A stretch of DNA of 64,000 bases. Origin: Paenibacillus sp. FSL R7-0204 (lineage in GTDB: Bacteria > Bacillota > Bacilli > Paenibacillales > Paenibacillaceae). A program made the position numbers and the translations under genes. The stretch spans positions 4,464,001-4,528,000 of the forward strand of contig NZ_JBBOCA010000001.1 in assembly GCF_038002225.1 (NCBI RefSeq), read 5' to 3'. The notes under the pieces were generated by a model. It was given only the letters and a program-made list of their open reading frames with translations, made no database searches and had not been told where the DNA came from. How positions within the stretch are numbered: the stretch's first letter is position 1; the number at the start of each line of letters is the position of its first letter. Below are positions 33,369 through 40,819 of this stretch, piece after piece.

Positions 33369-34547
33369 ATGGACAAAAAAGATTTCAATGAAAATGAAAA
33401 GCTAGAAAACGGCATTACGCCGGAAGAGAACGACGCTTCTGTGATTACTCCGGAAGAAGTTATTGAACCTGCCGGAACAGCCCCTGTACCGCAGGAACCT
33501 GTACGAACAGCTCCAAGAGTTGAAGAAAGCGTTCCCGTGATGAACAAAGTCGGCGGCGGAGGTACTCCTCCTTCCTCACCTGCTCCATCCGGCGGCGGCA
33601 AAGGCTGGATGATTGCATCGCTCGTCCTGGCAGCAGCGCTAATCGTAGTGCTGATTGTACAACCATTCAAGAAGGATGACAGCAAAGTTGCAGTTGCTTC
33701 CGTGAACGGAACAGACATCACCAAAGCGCAGCTGTATGATAAATTGGTTGAAGCCGGCGGGGAATCCACCCTGCAAAACCTGATTACCACCACGCTGGTG
33801 GGCCAGGAAGCCAAGAAAGCCAACATTAAGGTTACCGATGCCGACATCAACGAAGAAATCGAGAACCTCAAGACCCAGTTCGGCGGCGAGGAAGCTCTGA
33901 ATAACGCCTTGCAGCAGAGCTCGATGACCATCGAGGACCTGAAGAAGCAAATGCCGCTCCAGGTTGAAATCCGCAAGCTGGTAGAACCGAAGGTAAAGAT
34001 TACCGATGAGGAAATCTCCAAATATTTCGAAGAAAACAAAGCGAAATACAATCAGGAAGAGGAAGTTCGCGCTTCCCACATCCTGGTGAAGACCAAGGAA
34101 GAAGCCGACGCCATTGTGAAGCAGCTCAAAGAAGGCGGAGACTTCGCCGCACTGGCCAAGGAAAAATCTGCTGACACCGGCTCGAAGGACAAAGGCGGCG
34201 ATCTTGGCTTCTTCAAACGCGGAGACATGGTTGCTGAATTCTCCGATGCTGCCTTCAAGCTGAAGGTTGGCGAAACCAGCGGCGCAGTGAAATCCGAGTA
34301 CGGCTACCATATCATTAAGGTGACGGACCACAAGGACGCCAAAGAGTATACACTTGCTGAGAAGAAGGAAGAAATCAAGAAAACCCTGATGTCACAGAAG
34401 GTATCCGAGATGTCTGCTACGTGGCTGGCTGATCTGAACAAGAATGCCAAGATCACCAATACGTTGACCGACAAACCGGATGCATCCGCTACTCCGGCAG
34501 CCAGTGAAGCTCCTGCTGCGGCAACGGAAGCTCCTGCTACGAAATAA
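33369..34547 (+). CDS. Membrane-anchored peptidyl-prolyl isomerase (PrsA/SurA-like foldase)
   Basis: 392 residues. The cytoplasmic N-terminus (about 1-78) is acidic then Gly/Pro-rich and has no lipobox, followed by one helix (GWMIASLVLAAALIVVLIV, about 79-97): a type II anchor instead of the lipid anchor of Bacillus PrsA. Outside come a SurA-N-like helical region (about 107-225) and a parvulin domain (ASHILVKTKEEADAIVKQLK to SEYGYHIIKVTDHK, about 236-325) with the DLGFFKRGDMV core, then a helical return and an Ala/Pro/Thr-rich tail. It assists folding of secreted proteins. The end of its transcript is disturbed by the IS at 34612. Confidence 0.92.
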   Translation: MDKKDFNENEKLENGITPEENDASVITPEEVIEPAGTAPVPQEPVRTAPRVEESVPVMNKVGGGGTPPSSPAPSGGGKGWMIASLVLAAALIVVLIVQPFKKDDSKVAVASVNGTDITKAQLYDKLVEAGGESTLQNLITTTLVGQEAKKANIKVTDADINEEIENLKTQFGGEEALNNALQQSSMTIEDLKKQMPLQVEIRKLVEPKVKITDEEISKYFEENKAKYNQEEEVRASHILVKTKEEADAIVKQLKEGGDFAALAKEKSADTGSKDKGGDLGFFKRGDMVAEFSDAAFKLKVGETSGAVKSEYGYHIIKVTDHKDAKEYTLAEKKEEIKKTLMSQKVSEMSATWLADLNKNAKITNTLTDKPDASATPAASEAPAAATEAPATK

Positions 34548-34590
34548 CGATTACTGTATTAGTACAAGCTATAACAATGTAGAAGGATAC

Positions 34591-34611
34591 AATAAAGAGG
34601 ACAAGCGGAAG
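34591..34611 (+). terminator. Left arm of a terminator split by the IS element
   Basis: AAAGAGGACAAGCG here pairs with CGCCTGTCCTCTTT at 35918-35931, one mismatch in fourteen, and the distal arm is followed by TATTTG. Removing the IS restores a rho-independent terminator 45 bp after the foldase gene, with a loop of GAAG plus AA. Confidence 0.85.
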
Positions 34612-34654
34612 TGATATGATCCCTGTCAAGTAGACAGTAATAAAAAAGCAATAT

Positions 34655-35548
34655 TTAAGCAGCCTGAGTTCGGTATTCATGAGGACTCAGGTTGTTTAGT
34701 TTCGTTTGGAAACGTGCATGGTTGTAAAAATGGATGTATTGCTGCACAGCATGCTTCACCTGCTTAGCAGAGTGGAAGGAGTGGAGGTAGAAACACTCGG
34801 CTTTAAAATGACCAAAGAAGTTCTCCATACAGGCATTGTCCCAGCAGTTTCCCTTTCGGGACATACTGGCCTTTATACCGTATCGCTTCAGTAGGCTGCT
34901 GTATTGGCGGCTAGTATACTGAAATCCTTGGTCGCTGTGCAAAAGAACCCCTTCAGTATCACGCCGTTTTCTCGCCTTTTTGACCGTATCAAATACCAGT
35001 TTTAAATCATTCTTAGGGCTAATCTGGTACGCTACAATTTCATTGTTAAACAGATCTTTAATCGCAGACAAATACAGCCTTTGCCCGTTGAAGATTAGAT
35101 AAGTGATATCCGTAACCCACTTTTGGTTCGGCTGGTCTGCTGTACACTCTCTATTCAGATGGTTGTCAGAGATGACGTAAGCCTCTTTCTTGCCGTAATA
35201 AGGCCTTTTCCTCCGAATGACTGCTTGAAGTCCTAGTTCGCCCATGAGTCGCTGTACACGCTTGTGATTCACGTGGATGGCGTAGGTACGCTTTAGCCAA
35301 ACCTTCACCCTGCGGTATCCATAAATACCTTTTAGCTTCTCAAAGCATTCGACGATTTTAAGCTTCAAGGCTTCGTCTTCGCGTTGCTTCAGTGAAACGA
35401 ACGTTTGTCGATTCAACCACTTGTAAAAGCCACTCCTAGATACCCCAGCCAGGTTGCACAGCAGGGTAAGGTTGTATTTCTTATGAAGCATTTCCTTAAT
35501 CACTGTAAACTTTTTGCTGCTTGGGACAGCGTCCATTCCTCCTTTCAC
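34655..35548 (-). CDS. IS3-family transposase OrfB (DDE integrase)
   Basis: 297 residues. An N-terminal HTH_21-like region (LTLLCNLAGVSRSGFYKWLN), then YGYRRVKVWLKRTYAIHVNH, and an rve-type catalytic core with the three acidic residues in WVTDITYLIFNGQ, LLHSDQGFQYTS and NCWDNACMENFFGHFKAECF. Overlaps orfA by 4 bp (ATGA). It is expected to be made both alone and as an OrfAB fusion by -1 frameshifting. Confidence 0.96.
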   Translation of the reverse strand: MKGGMDAVPSSKKFTVIKEMLHKKYNLTLLCNLAGVSRSGFYKWLNRQTFVSLKQREDEALKLKIVECFEKLKGIYGYRRVKVWLKRTYAIHVNHKRVQRLMGELGLQAVIRRKRPYYGKKEAYVISDNHLNRECTADQPNQKWVTDITYLIFNGQRLYLSAIKDLFNNEIVAYQISPKNDLKLVFDTVKKARKRRDTEGVLLHSDQGFQYTSRQYSSLLKRYGIKASMSRKGNCWDNACMENFFGHFKAECFYLHSFHSAKQVKHAVQQYIHFYNHARFQTKLNNLSPHEYRTQAA

Positions 35549-35841
35549 ATCTGTAAGAGCTTTTTTAGCATTTCATTTTCCGCCTCAAGGCGCTTGATCT
35601 TGGTCTCTGGATCTTCGGGACGTGTTCGGGGTCTGCCCATTCCGGGTCCTTTCGCCTTCCCTCTTTTTTCTTCAAGACCCTTTAATCCCTCTACCTTAAA
35701 GTGCTTCACCCATCGGCGAACCAAGGAATCGTTAATCCCCATTTCAAGTGCTACACTTTTATATCCCAACCCCTTTTTGAGGTAGAGGTCTACTGTCTTT
35801 TTCTTAAACTTCTCATCGTACGTTTTCCTCATTTCACCCAT
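35545..35841 (-). CDS. IS3-family transposase OrfA (HTH protein)
   Basis: 98 residues. The helix-turn-helix KKTVDLYLKKGLGYKSVALE then MGINDSLVRRWVKHFKVEGL binds the IS ends. The C-terminal leucine zipper (RLEAENEMLKKLLQM) mediates multimerisation. Near the end the codons CTA AAA AAG hold the slippery site. Confidence 0.95.
   Translation of the reverse strand: MGEMRKTYDEKFKKKTVDLYLKKGLGYKSVALEMGINDSLVRRWVKHFKVEGLKGLEEKRGKAKGPGMGRPRTRPEDPETKIKRLEAENEMLKKLLQM
35560..35566 (-). promoter_or_regulatory. Programmed -1 frameshift site A AAA AAG
   Basis: Read leftward, the heptamer lies 6 codons before the orfA stop. Slipping -1 reads ALTDVKGGMDAVP straight into OrfB, giving the OrfAB transposase. 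This is the standard device of IS150-type elements. Confidence 0.8.
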
Positions 35842-35912
35842 AAAAAATCCCCTCCATAGTAGACAGAATAATCGGCTTGCTTTTTTCTGTCTACTATAGG
35901 GGGATCATATCA

Positions 35913-35934
35913 AAGAACGCCTGTCCTCTTTATT
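35913..35934 (+). terminator. Right arm of the terminator split by the IS
   Basis: CGCCTGTCCTCTTT followed by TATTTG; complementary to the arm at 34591-34606, now 1.3 kb away. Confidence 0.8.
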
Positions 35935-35980
35935 TGTGTTCAGATGTATGCCTCAACTATTGTTCGTGCAGATTGAGCAG

Positions 35981-36175
35981 CTAATGCCCTTTTTTGCGGA
36001 TCTGCTTATCACGGTTCTCGCCCCACTCTTTGGCCTGTTCGGTGGCAATAGCTATCGCCCGCCCCTCCTCGTAGCCTTCTTCCAGCAGGGCGTTGGCGAT
36101 CTCCACCGCTTTGTTGCGAACGGGGGCCATGAAGTTCTTCAGTGAATCCGGGTAGTTATCTTTATCCCATGGCAT
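35981..36175 (-). CDS. Small YdaT-like protein
   Basis: 64 residues: MPWDKDNYPDSLKNFMAPVR, NKAVEIANALLEEGYEEGRA then IAIATEQAKEWGENR. This matches a small conserved soluble helical family often annotated YdaT-like, of unknown function. The ribosome site AGGAGG, 8 bp before the ATG, is buried in a 19-bp hairpin (36182-36229). It lies 80 bp after the nitroreductase gene on the same strand. Confidence 0.8.
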   Translation of the reverse strand: MPWDKDNYPDSLKNFMAPVRNKAVEIANALLEEGYEEGRAIAIATEQAKEWGENRDKQIRKKGH

Positions 36176-36181
36176 TATAAA

Positions 36182-36229
36182 AACCTCCTTGATCTGGCTA
36201 TATTCATACTTAGCCGGATCAGGGAGGTT
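36182..36229 (-). terminator. Hairpin that is both terminator-like and hides a ribosome site
   Basis: Read leftward, AACCTCCCTGATCCGGCTA pairs with TAGCCAGATCAAGGAGGTT (17 of 19 pairs, 10-base loop) and is followed by TTTTTAT and then the ATG at 36175. The 3' arm contains the AGGAGG ribosome site of the small gene. It can end the nitroreductase transcript and also block translation of read-through RNA. Confidence 0.75.
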
Positions 36230-36254
36230 CTAAACTGCTTATCGCAGGGTTTCC

Positions 36255-36854
36255 TTACTTAATTACCTTCACGCGTTCTTCAATCGGCTGGAATTCCTTC
36301 TCGCCTGGAGGAGTCAGGATGTTACCGAATGGCATTTGGGCAATCAGCTTCCAGTCCGCAGCAATACCGAAGGTCTCCTTCACTTCATCGTCGATCAGCG
36401 GGTTATAGTGCTGAAGGGAGGCTCCCAGACCTTCTTCGGCGAAGGCAGTCCATACTACGTATTGCAGAATCCCGGAGGACTGGTTGGACCAGATCGGGAA
36501 GTTCTCAGCATACAGTGCAAAGTTCTCCTGCAGGTGCTTCACCACTGCCTGATCTTCATAGAAGAGCACAGTGCCGTAGCCGGCTTTGAAAGAGGACAGC
36601 TTCTGAGCTGTACCTTCGAATTGTTCAGTAGGAACGATCTTACGCAAAGTTTCTGCTGTAATATCCCACAGCTTATCATGTTGTTCGCCCAGCAATACTA
36701 CAGCTCTGGAGCTTTGCGAGTTGAAGGAAGTTGGGCTATGTAGAACAGCCTCTTCTACAATCTTCTGAATTTGTTCATCAGAGATTGGGGATTCTTTACT
36801 GATGGCGTATATGGAACGTCTGCCTTTCACCGCTTCAAAAAAAGTCTTAGACAT
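36255..36854 (-). CDS. Nitroreductase family oxidoreductase
   Basis: 199 residues, FMN-binding. The signatures are KGRRSIYAISKESPISDEQI (FMN phosphate contact), LHSPTSFNSQSSRAVVLLGE, and GLGASLQHYNPLIDDEVKET near the C-terminus, typical of the YodC/HBN1-type subgroup, which reduces quinones and nitro compounds with NAD(P)H. GGAGG precedes the ATG. The promoter carries a short palindrome suited to a DUF24/HxlR-type thiol-stress regulator. Confidence 0.92.
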   Translation of the reverse strand: MSKTFFEAVKGRRSIYAISKESPISDEQIQKIVEEAVLHSPTSFNSQSSRAVVLLGEQHDKLWDITAETLRKIVPTEQFEGTAQKLSSFKAGYGTVLFYEDQAVVKHLQENFALYAENFPIWSNQSSGILQYVVWTAFAEEGLGASLQHYNPLIDDEVKETFGIAADWKLIAQMPFGNILTPPGEKEFQPIEERVKVIK

Positions 36855-36877
36855 AAAATAACTACCTCCATTTAATT

Positions 36878-36925
36878 AAGTAACTTACTTTTTTTAATCA
36901 TAACACTTTTCCGGTCTGAATACAA
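36878..36925 (-). promoter_or_regulatory. Nitroreductase promoter and palindrome
   Basis: Leftward -35 TTGTAT (36920-36925), a 17-bp spacer, -10 TATGAT (36897-36902), then the perfect palindrome AAGTAAGTTACTT (36878-36890) at about the transcription start. Confidence 0.7.
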
Positions 36926-37132
36926 CACATCGTTCACAAGTTTTTCCTGTACCAGCTCTTTATTTTGTATATCCGCTCTTAGTGTCGCTGAATTGCCTTC
37001 AATTATGCACCTTCCACTATTTTCTATAAGCTATTATAGAGGTTTAGAAACAACGGCTAACATATCGTATATACAACCCGGTCATAAATAAGCTACAATA
37101 ATTCAGCTAAAATACAGAAAGAAGGTTAAGCT

Positions 37133-38548
37133 ATGCGCGTCCCGCTTCATAAGCGTACAACTCATATGGTGAAGCTCACCTTAATGACGCTCCTCTCTTC
37201 CCTCCTAATCCTCAGCGGGTGTGAAGACTCCGCTACTACTGCCTTGAACGCTGTTCCAGCGACAGCCGGGGCTGTGACCCCTGCTACAGAACCCGGAGAA
37301 CCTGTCTCCTTCTGGGTCGCCACCGATACGCATTATCTGGACAAAGCCCTGGAGGACGGCGGTCAGGCCTTCCAGACCTATGTCACAGGCGGCGATGGCA
37401 AAATGCTTCCTTACAGTGATGAGCTGACCGAAGCTCTGGTCCGGGATGTGGAACAGAACAAGCCCGCCTTCCTCATTCTGAGCGGCGACCTCACCAATAA
37501 CGGGGAAGCGGGCAGTCATAAGGAGCTGGCTGCGAAGCTCCACCGGATGGAGGCTGCGGGAACCCGCGTCTACGTGACTCCGGGTAACCATGATATCAAC
37601 AACCCCTGGGCCAGATCGTTCGACGGTGACAAGCAGGTCGTTGCCAAGCATATTAATGTAGAGGATTTCCTGCGCATCTATGACGATTTCGGATATAACG
37701 AGGCGGTCTCGCGGGATGCGGACAGCTTAAGCTATGCGGTGAAGGCCGCACCCGGCCTTTGGCTGCTGATGCTTGACAGTGCGCAGTATGCACATAACGA
37801 AGAATATAATTTTCCGCAGACCGACGGCCGCCTTCTGCCCTCCACCCTTGCCTGGATTGACGATAATGTGAAGCTGGCCGCTCAGGAGCATGCGTCTGTG
37901 ATTACCGTGATGCATCATAATCTGCTGAGCCACACCTCCATGGCCGTATCGGGGTTCAAGCTTAATAACAGCCAGGAGACGATGAAGGCTTTTCGCCGGA
38001 ACGGTCTAAATCTGGTGTTATCCGGGCATATTCATATGCAGGATATCCGCCGCGATCCTCCAGAAGCCTCGATAGATCCGGCCTTGCCTGTCTATGATAT
38101 TGCTACTAGCGCCATGGCGGTGAATCCGCACCAGTATGGCAGAATGACCTTCGATCCCGCCTCACGGGCCGTGACCTATCACACCGCTCAAGTTGATGTT
38201 GACGGCTGGGCTCAGGCCAACCACAAGACCGATCCGCACCTGCTGAATTTCAAAGCGTATGCGGAGCAGATCTTCGCAGAGAACTCATATGACAAAGCGA
38301 TGAACCGGCTTAAGGAGAGCAGCTTCACAGAAGCGCAGAAGCAGTCGATGGCTGAGGTGATGTCGAAGCTGAACGTGAAGTATTTTGCCGGGAACGCTGC
38401 TGATTCGCTGGAGGAGATCCGGGCGATGCCGGGATTCAAGCTGTGGGAGAGTATGGAGGGCGGCTTCATGTCCGGATATATCCGCAGTATGGCGGAGCAC
38501 GCAGAAGTGAGCAATACCTCGCTGGAGATGGTTCTGACTACACAATAG
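37133..38548 (+). CDS. Secreted metallophosphoesterase lipoprotein
   Basis: 471 residues with a lipoprotein signal (LLSSLLILSGC, Cys near residue 30). The calcineurin-like fold has all metal-binding blocks: WVATDTHYLD (about 62), LILSGDLTNNG (about 114), VTPGNHDINNP (about 148), VMHHNLLSH (about 259) and LSGHIHMQD (about 296). A C-terminal helical region (about 360-471) follows. Extracytoplasmic phosphodiesterase or phosphatase; the substrate is not evident. Monocistronic. Confidence 0.93.
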   Translation: MRVPLHKRTTHMVKLTLMTLLSSLLILSGCEDSATTALNAVPATAGAVTPATEPGEPVSFWVATDTHYLDKALEDGGQAFQTYVTGGDGKMLPYSDELTEALVRDVEQNKPAFLILSGDLTNNGEAGSHKELAAKLHRMEAAGTRVYVTPGNHDINNPWARSFDGDKQVVAKHINVEDFLRIYDDFGYNEAVSRDADSLSYAVKAAPGLWLLMLDSAQYAHNEEYNFPQTDGRLLPSTLAWIDDNVKLAAQEHASVITVMHHNLLSHTSMAVSGFKLNNSQETMKAFRRNGLNLVLSGHIHMQDIRRDPPEASIDPALPVYDIATSAMAVNPHQYGRMTFDPASRAVTYHTAQVDVDGWAQANHKTDPHLLNFKAYAEQIFAENSYDKAMNRLKESSFTEAQKQSMAEVMSKLNVKYFAGNAADSLEEIRAMPGFKLWESMEGGFMSGYIRSMAEHAEVSNTSLEMVLTTQ

Positions 38549-38554
38549 CAAAGA

Positions 38555-38592
38555 CAAAGCCTCCCTTCCGGGATACAAAAGAGAGGCTTGTT
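38555..38592. terminator. Terminator between convergent genes
   Basis: AAGCCTC pairs with GAGGCTT around a partly paired loop (CTT/AAG) and is followed by GTT. It lies between the phosphoesterase and the phosphotransferase genes. Confidence 0.55.
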
Positions 38593-38598
38593 CCAGGC

Positions 38599-39588
38599 TT
38601 ATGCTTCTATGAACTGGAGCGCACAATCCGTATGATGATCGGCAATTCCTTGTGCGAGCTGCTGGTCAGGGAAGCCTCTGTGAACTAACTTCAACCCGCC
38701 TGAGATTAAAGAGAGATGATGATGGAACTTATAGAATAGCTTCCGGTTCTCATCGAGCTGAATATCGTTCAGATAGCGGTAGTGCTCCCCAAAACGCATT
38801 TCGAGGAAGCTGTGCTCGTGTTCAATATCATAAAATTCGGCTCCTTCAATATCAATCAGGCAAGGCTCAAGCTGATCCGTTACGATCACATGATTGGGTC
38901 CAAGCTCCCCGTGAATGAATCCGTAGCTGTTTCGGGGTACTATTTTGGACTCCAGATTGTATAGCTTGTCGAGCAGCTTCCCTTGATTCTTGCGGATTGC
39001 TTCCACATGCTCTGCGGGGTAAGTTAGCTGTTCGATCCCATTGTATAATTGATGCAAATGACATTGTATGTTGTTAGGGGCAGTCTGATCCGGTTTACCG
39101 TAGGTTCTGCTCTGAATCCTATGCATGGCGCCGATCATCTCTCCCACCTGCTGGAAGACCTTATCCTGAACCTTGCGGTCGGGATGCTTGTAATACCCCC
39201 CGGCATCTTGTCCGGCTACATATTCAACCAGCGCATAATCGAAATCGTACCGGTCTCTGTCCCTGTTCAGATCATAGAGTATTGGTGTGCGGATCGCATG
39301 CTCCATCAGGAACCTGTTATTGCTCTCAAATAAATCACTTCCGTAGGACTCAGCATGTAGGTTATGATTAACGATTTCTTCTTGAAAATAATTCATGCTA
39401 AGGTCCCACACGTACAGAATACAGGAGAACCCATTGCTGCAGTCGAGCTTATAGACCACCTTCTGGGCACCGCCCTGCATCTTGCTGACCTTAACGACGC
39501 TATAACGCGTACCGAAGACCTTCTCCACATACTTCTGTAATACAGCAGCCTCCAGATGACAATGAAATTTCAAGGAACCACACTCCAC
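38599..39588 (-). CDS. Kinase-fold phosphotransferase (APH/choline kinase type)
   Basis: 329 residues. The phosphate/nucleotide-loop region is KMQGGAQKVVYKLDCSNGFS. The catalytic block is YGFIHGELGPNHVIVTDQLE, where the usual HxDxxxxN is HGELGPNH: Asp replaced by Glu and the Asn retained. The metal-binding block is PCLIDIEGAEFYDIEHE. Similar uncharacterised kinases occur widely in Firmicutes; antibiotic inactivation should not be assumed. The start is GTG 39588 or a TTG six codons later. Confidence 0.8.
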   Translation of the reverse strand: MECGSLKFHCHLEAAVLQKYVEKVFGTRYSVVKVSKMQGGAQKVVYKLDCSNGFSCILYVWDLSMNYFQEEIVNHNLHAESYGSDLFESNNRFLMEHAIRTPILYDLNRDRDRYDFDYALVEYVAGQDAGGYYKHPDRKVQDKVFQQVGEMIGAMHRIQSRTYGKPDQTAPNNIQCHLHQLYNGIEQLTYPAEHVEAIRKNQGKLLDKLYNLESKIVPRNSYGFIHGELGPNHVIVTDQLEPCLIDIEGAEFYDIEHEHSFLEMRFGEHYRYLNDIQLDENRKLFYKFHHHLSLISGGLKLVHRGFPDQQLAQGIADHHTDCALQFIEA

Positions 39589-39599
39589 TTCTTCTTGTA

Positions 39600-39766
39600 T
39601 TGCCGGCTACTCCACTCTATTCCATTTCCGGAAAAAAATATAGACTGTTTCTTTGCGTTCTGTTATTATGTTGAATTAGGTCTTGAAAAAAATCGGCATA
39701 CAAAAGCGGTCGCTATCGCTCCTACAGTTCCAAATTCCCCCTCCGCTTCTCTTTGCTTTTAATTTA
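39600..39766. repeat. Dispersed intergenic repeat, copy A
   Basis: Read leftward it carries GAATTTGGAACTGTAGGAGC, then GATAGCGACCGCTTTTGTAT, closely matching 46584-46656. The distal halves (CCGGAA..., GTGGAGTAGCCGGC) also align with that copy, with gaps. It lies between the half-clamp gene and the phosphotransferase gene. Confidence 0.75.
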
Positions 39767-39791
39767 CGGATAACAGGACTATGCCTTACGC

Positions 39792-40349
39792 TTACTTTGC
39801 GGTTCGCACTGGAGTAATTAGAAAAAAAGTTGAAGAAAGATCATTCAACGGTTGTATGACTATCGGGCTCATTTTGCCGGTGAATCGCAAGCGTATGAAC
39901 TCACTACTCGTACCATGTAGAATGTCTGCAACATACTTTCCATTTAGCGAGATCGTGAAATCCTCCCCGTTCTTCTCGAGTATAGATACCTCGTCCTCAA
40001 TATCTCCGATTTCTGCGGTTTGGGATAACAAAAGTAGTCTGTCGGCAGCGGTCTCTAACCTTATAATACTTTCACTCGCCAATACCGTCGTCCGTTCTAC
40101 CGCTTTCATCAGAGGAACTGTTCCATTTGTAATCTCTGATATAAAAGTGTGCGGAATCACATGGTGCAGGGACGGGTACTCCCCCTCAATTAAAGCAGAT
40201 TGAACCATAATGTGGTTAGCAGTGAATCTAACATGACGGTTGGTTACTTCAACTTCTGTCGTTCTGTCCTCGCCGTCCATGATTTTAACCGCTTCAATTA
40301 AATTTCTGCCAGGAATAATAATATGCCTCTCGGATCTGTCGACTTCCAA
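39792..40349 (-). pseudogene. Half-length DNA polymerase III beta-clamp (DnaN) paralogue
   Basis: 185 uninterrupted codons aligning with about the last 185 residues of bacterial DnaN: HIIIPGRNLIEAVKIMDGED and ALIEGEYPSLHHVIP (second half of domain 2), then a complete domain 3 ending TFFLITPVRTAK, the counterpart of LILPVRTY that forms the client-peptide pocket. Domain 1 and half of domain 2 are missing, so it cannot form the normal ring. The frame opens after a TAG at about 40385; the only canonical start is a TTG at 40349 without a clear ribosome site. Either a decayed second clamp or a reduced clamp-derived protein. Confidence 0.75.
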
Positions 40350-40396
40350 AGTAACAATCCCAGAATCAGACTTACGTATTATTTCGCAGAGCTACA

Positions 40397-40630
40397 TTAC
40401 AAATCACTAGACTCAATCAGAGATCGGATAAGCTCAGACCGGGACAATTTATGCTCCGCACAATGCTGTTCGACCTTCTCCCAAAGCTCACTAGTTAAGG
40501 TTACCGAGACTTTTTTCGTTACACCTATGTTCTTGCGGCCTGCTCCCTCCCGGGGACCTCCTCGTGCAGACATGAACCCTAATTGACCTTCTTTATTGGA
40601 GAGACCTATTTTTAGATCATTTTGAGTCAA
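40397..40630 (-). CDS. Ribbon-helix-helix DNA-binding protein
   Basis: 77 residues, TTG start with AGAGGAC 9 bp upstream. The C-terminal part KKVSVTLTSELWEKVEQHCA then EHKLSRSELIRSLIESSDL is a CopG/Arc-type ribbon-helix-helix. The N-terminal GGPREGAGRKNIG stretch is common in plasmid and phage RHH proteins. Its stop lies about 47 bp before the half-clamp frame, so both may come from one mobile element. Confidence 0.85.
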   Translation of the reverse strand: MTQNDLKIGLSNKEGQLGFMSARGGPREGAGRKNIGVTKKVSVTLTSELWEKVEQHCAEHKLSRSELIRSLIESSDL

Positions 40631-40819
40631 TTTGATTTGTCCTCTCTTTTTTGATTTAGGTTACCTATTTCAATAATTCCTATTATTATTTTATCACATG
40701 ATCTATGGGCTTACAATGTTACGAATGGATGATGAACCTGGCTGTATACCAAAAAAACTGACCTTGCAATTAAGCAATGGCCAGTTCAATATAGTGCGTA
40801 CCATAAGTTATAGGTTATG

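Larger units (their letters stand above)
34612..35912 (-). mobile_element. IS3-family element, IS150 group, intact
   Basis: 1301 bp with TGATATGATCCC at the left end and its complement GGGATCATATCA at the right. Further inside, AGTAGACAG and CTGTCTACT extend the imperfect terminal repeats. The flanks are AAG (34609-34611) and AAG (35913-35915), a 3-bp target duplication as expected for this family. Two overlapping genes and a slippery A6G site provide the transposase. It sits inside the loop of the foldase terminator. Confidence 0.93.

Noticed and set aside
38599..39588. Antibiotic phosphotransferase
   Set aside because: The kinase fold is clear, but the catalytic block is HGELGPNH rather than HGDxxxxN and nothing links it to a known resistance enzyme.
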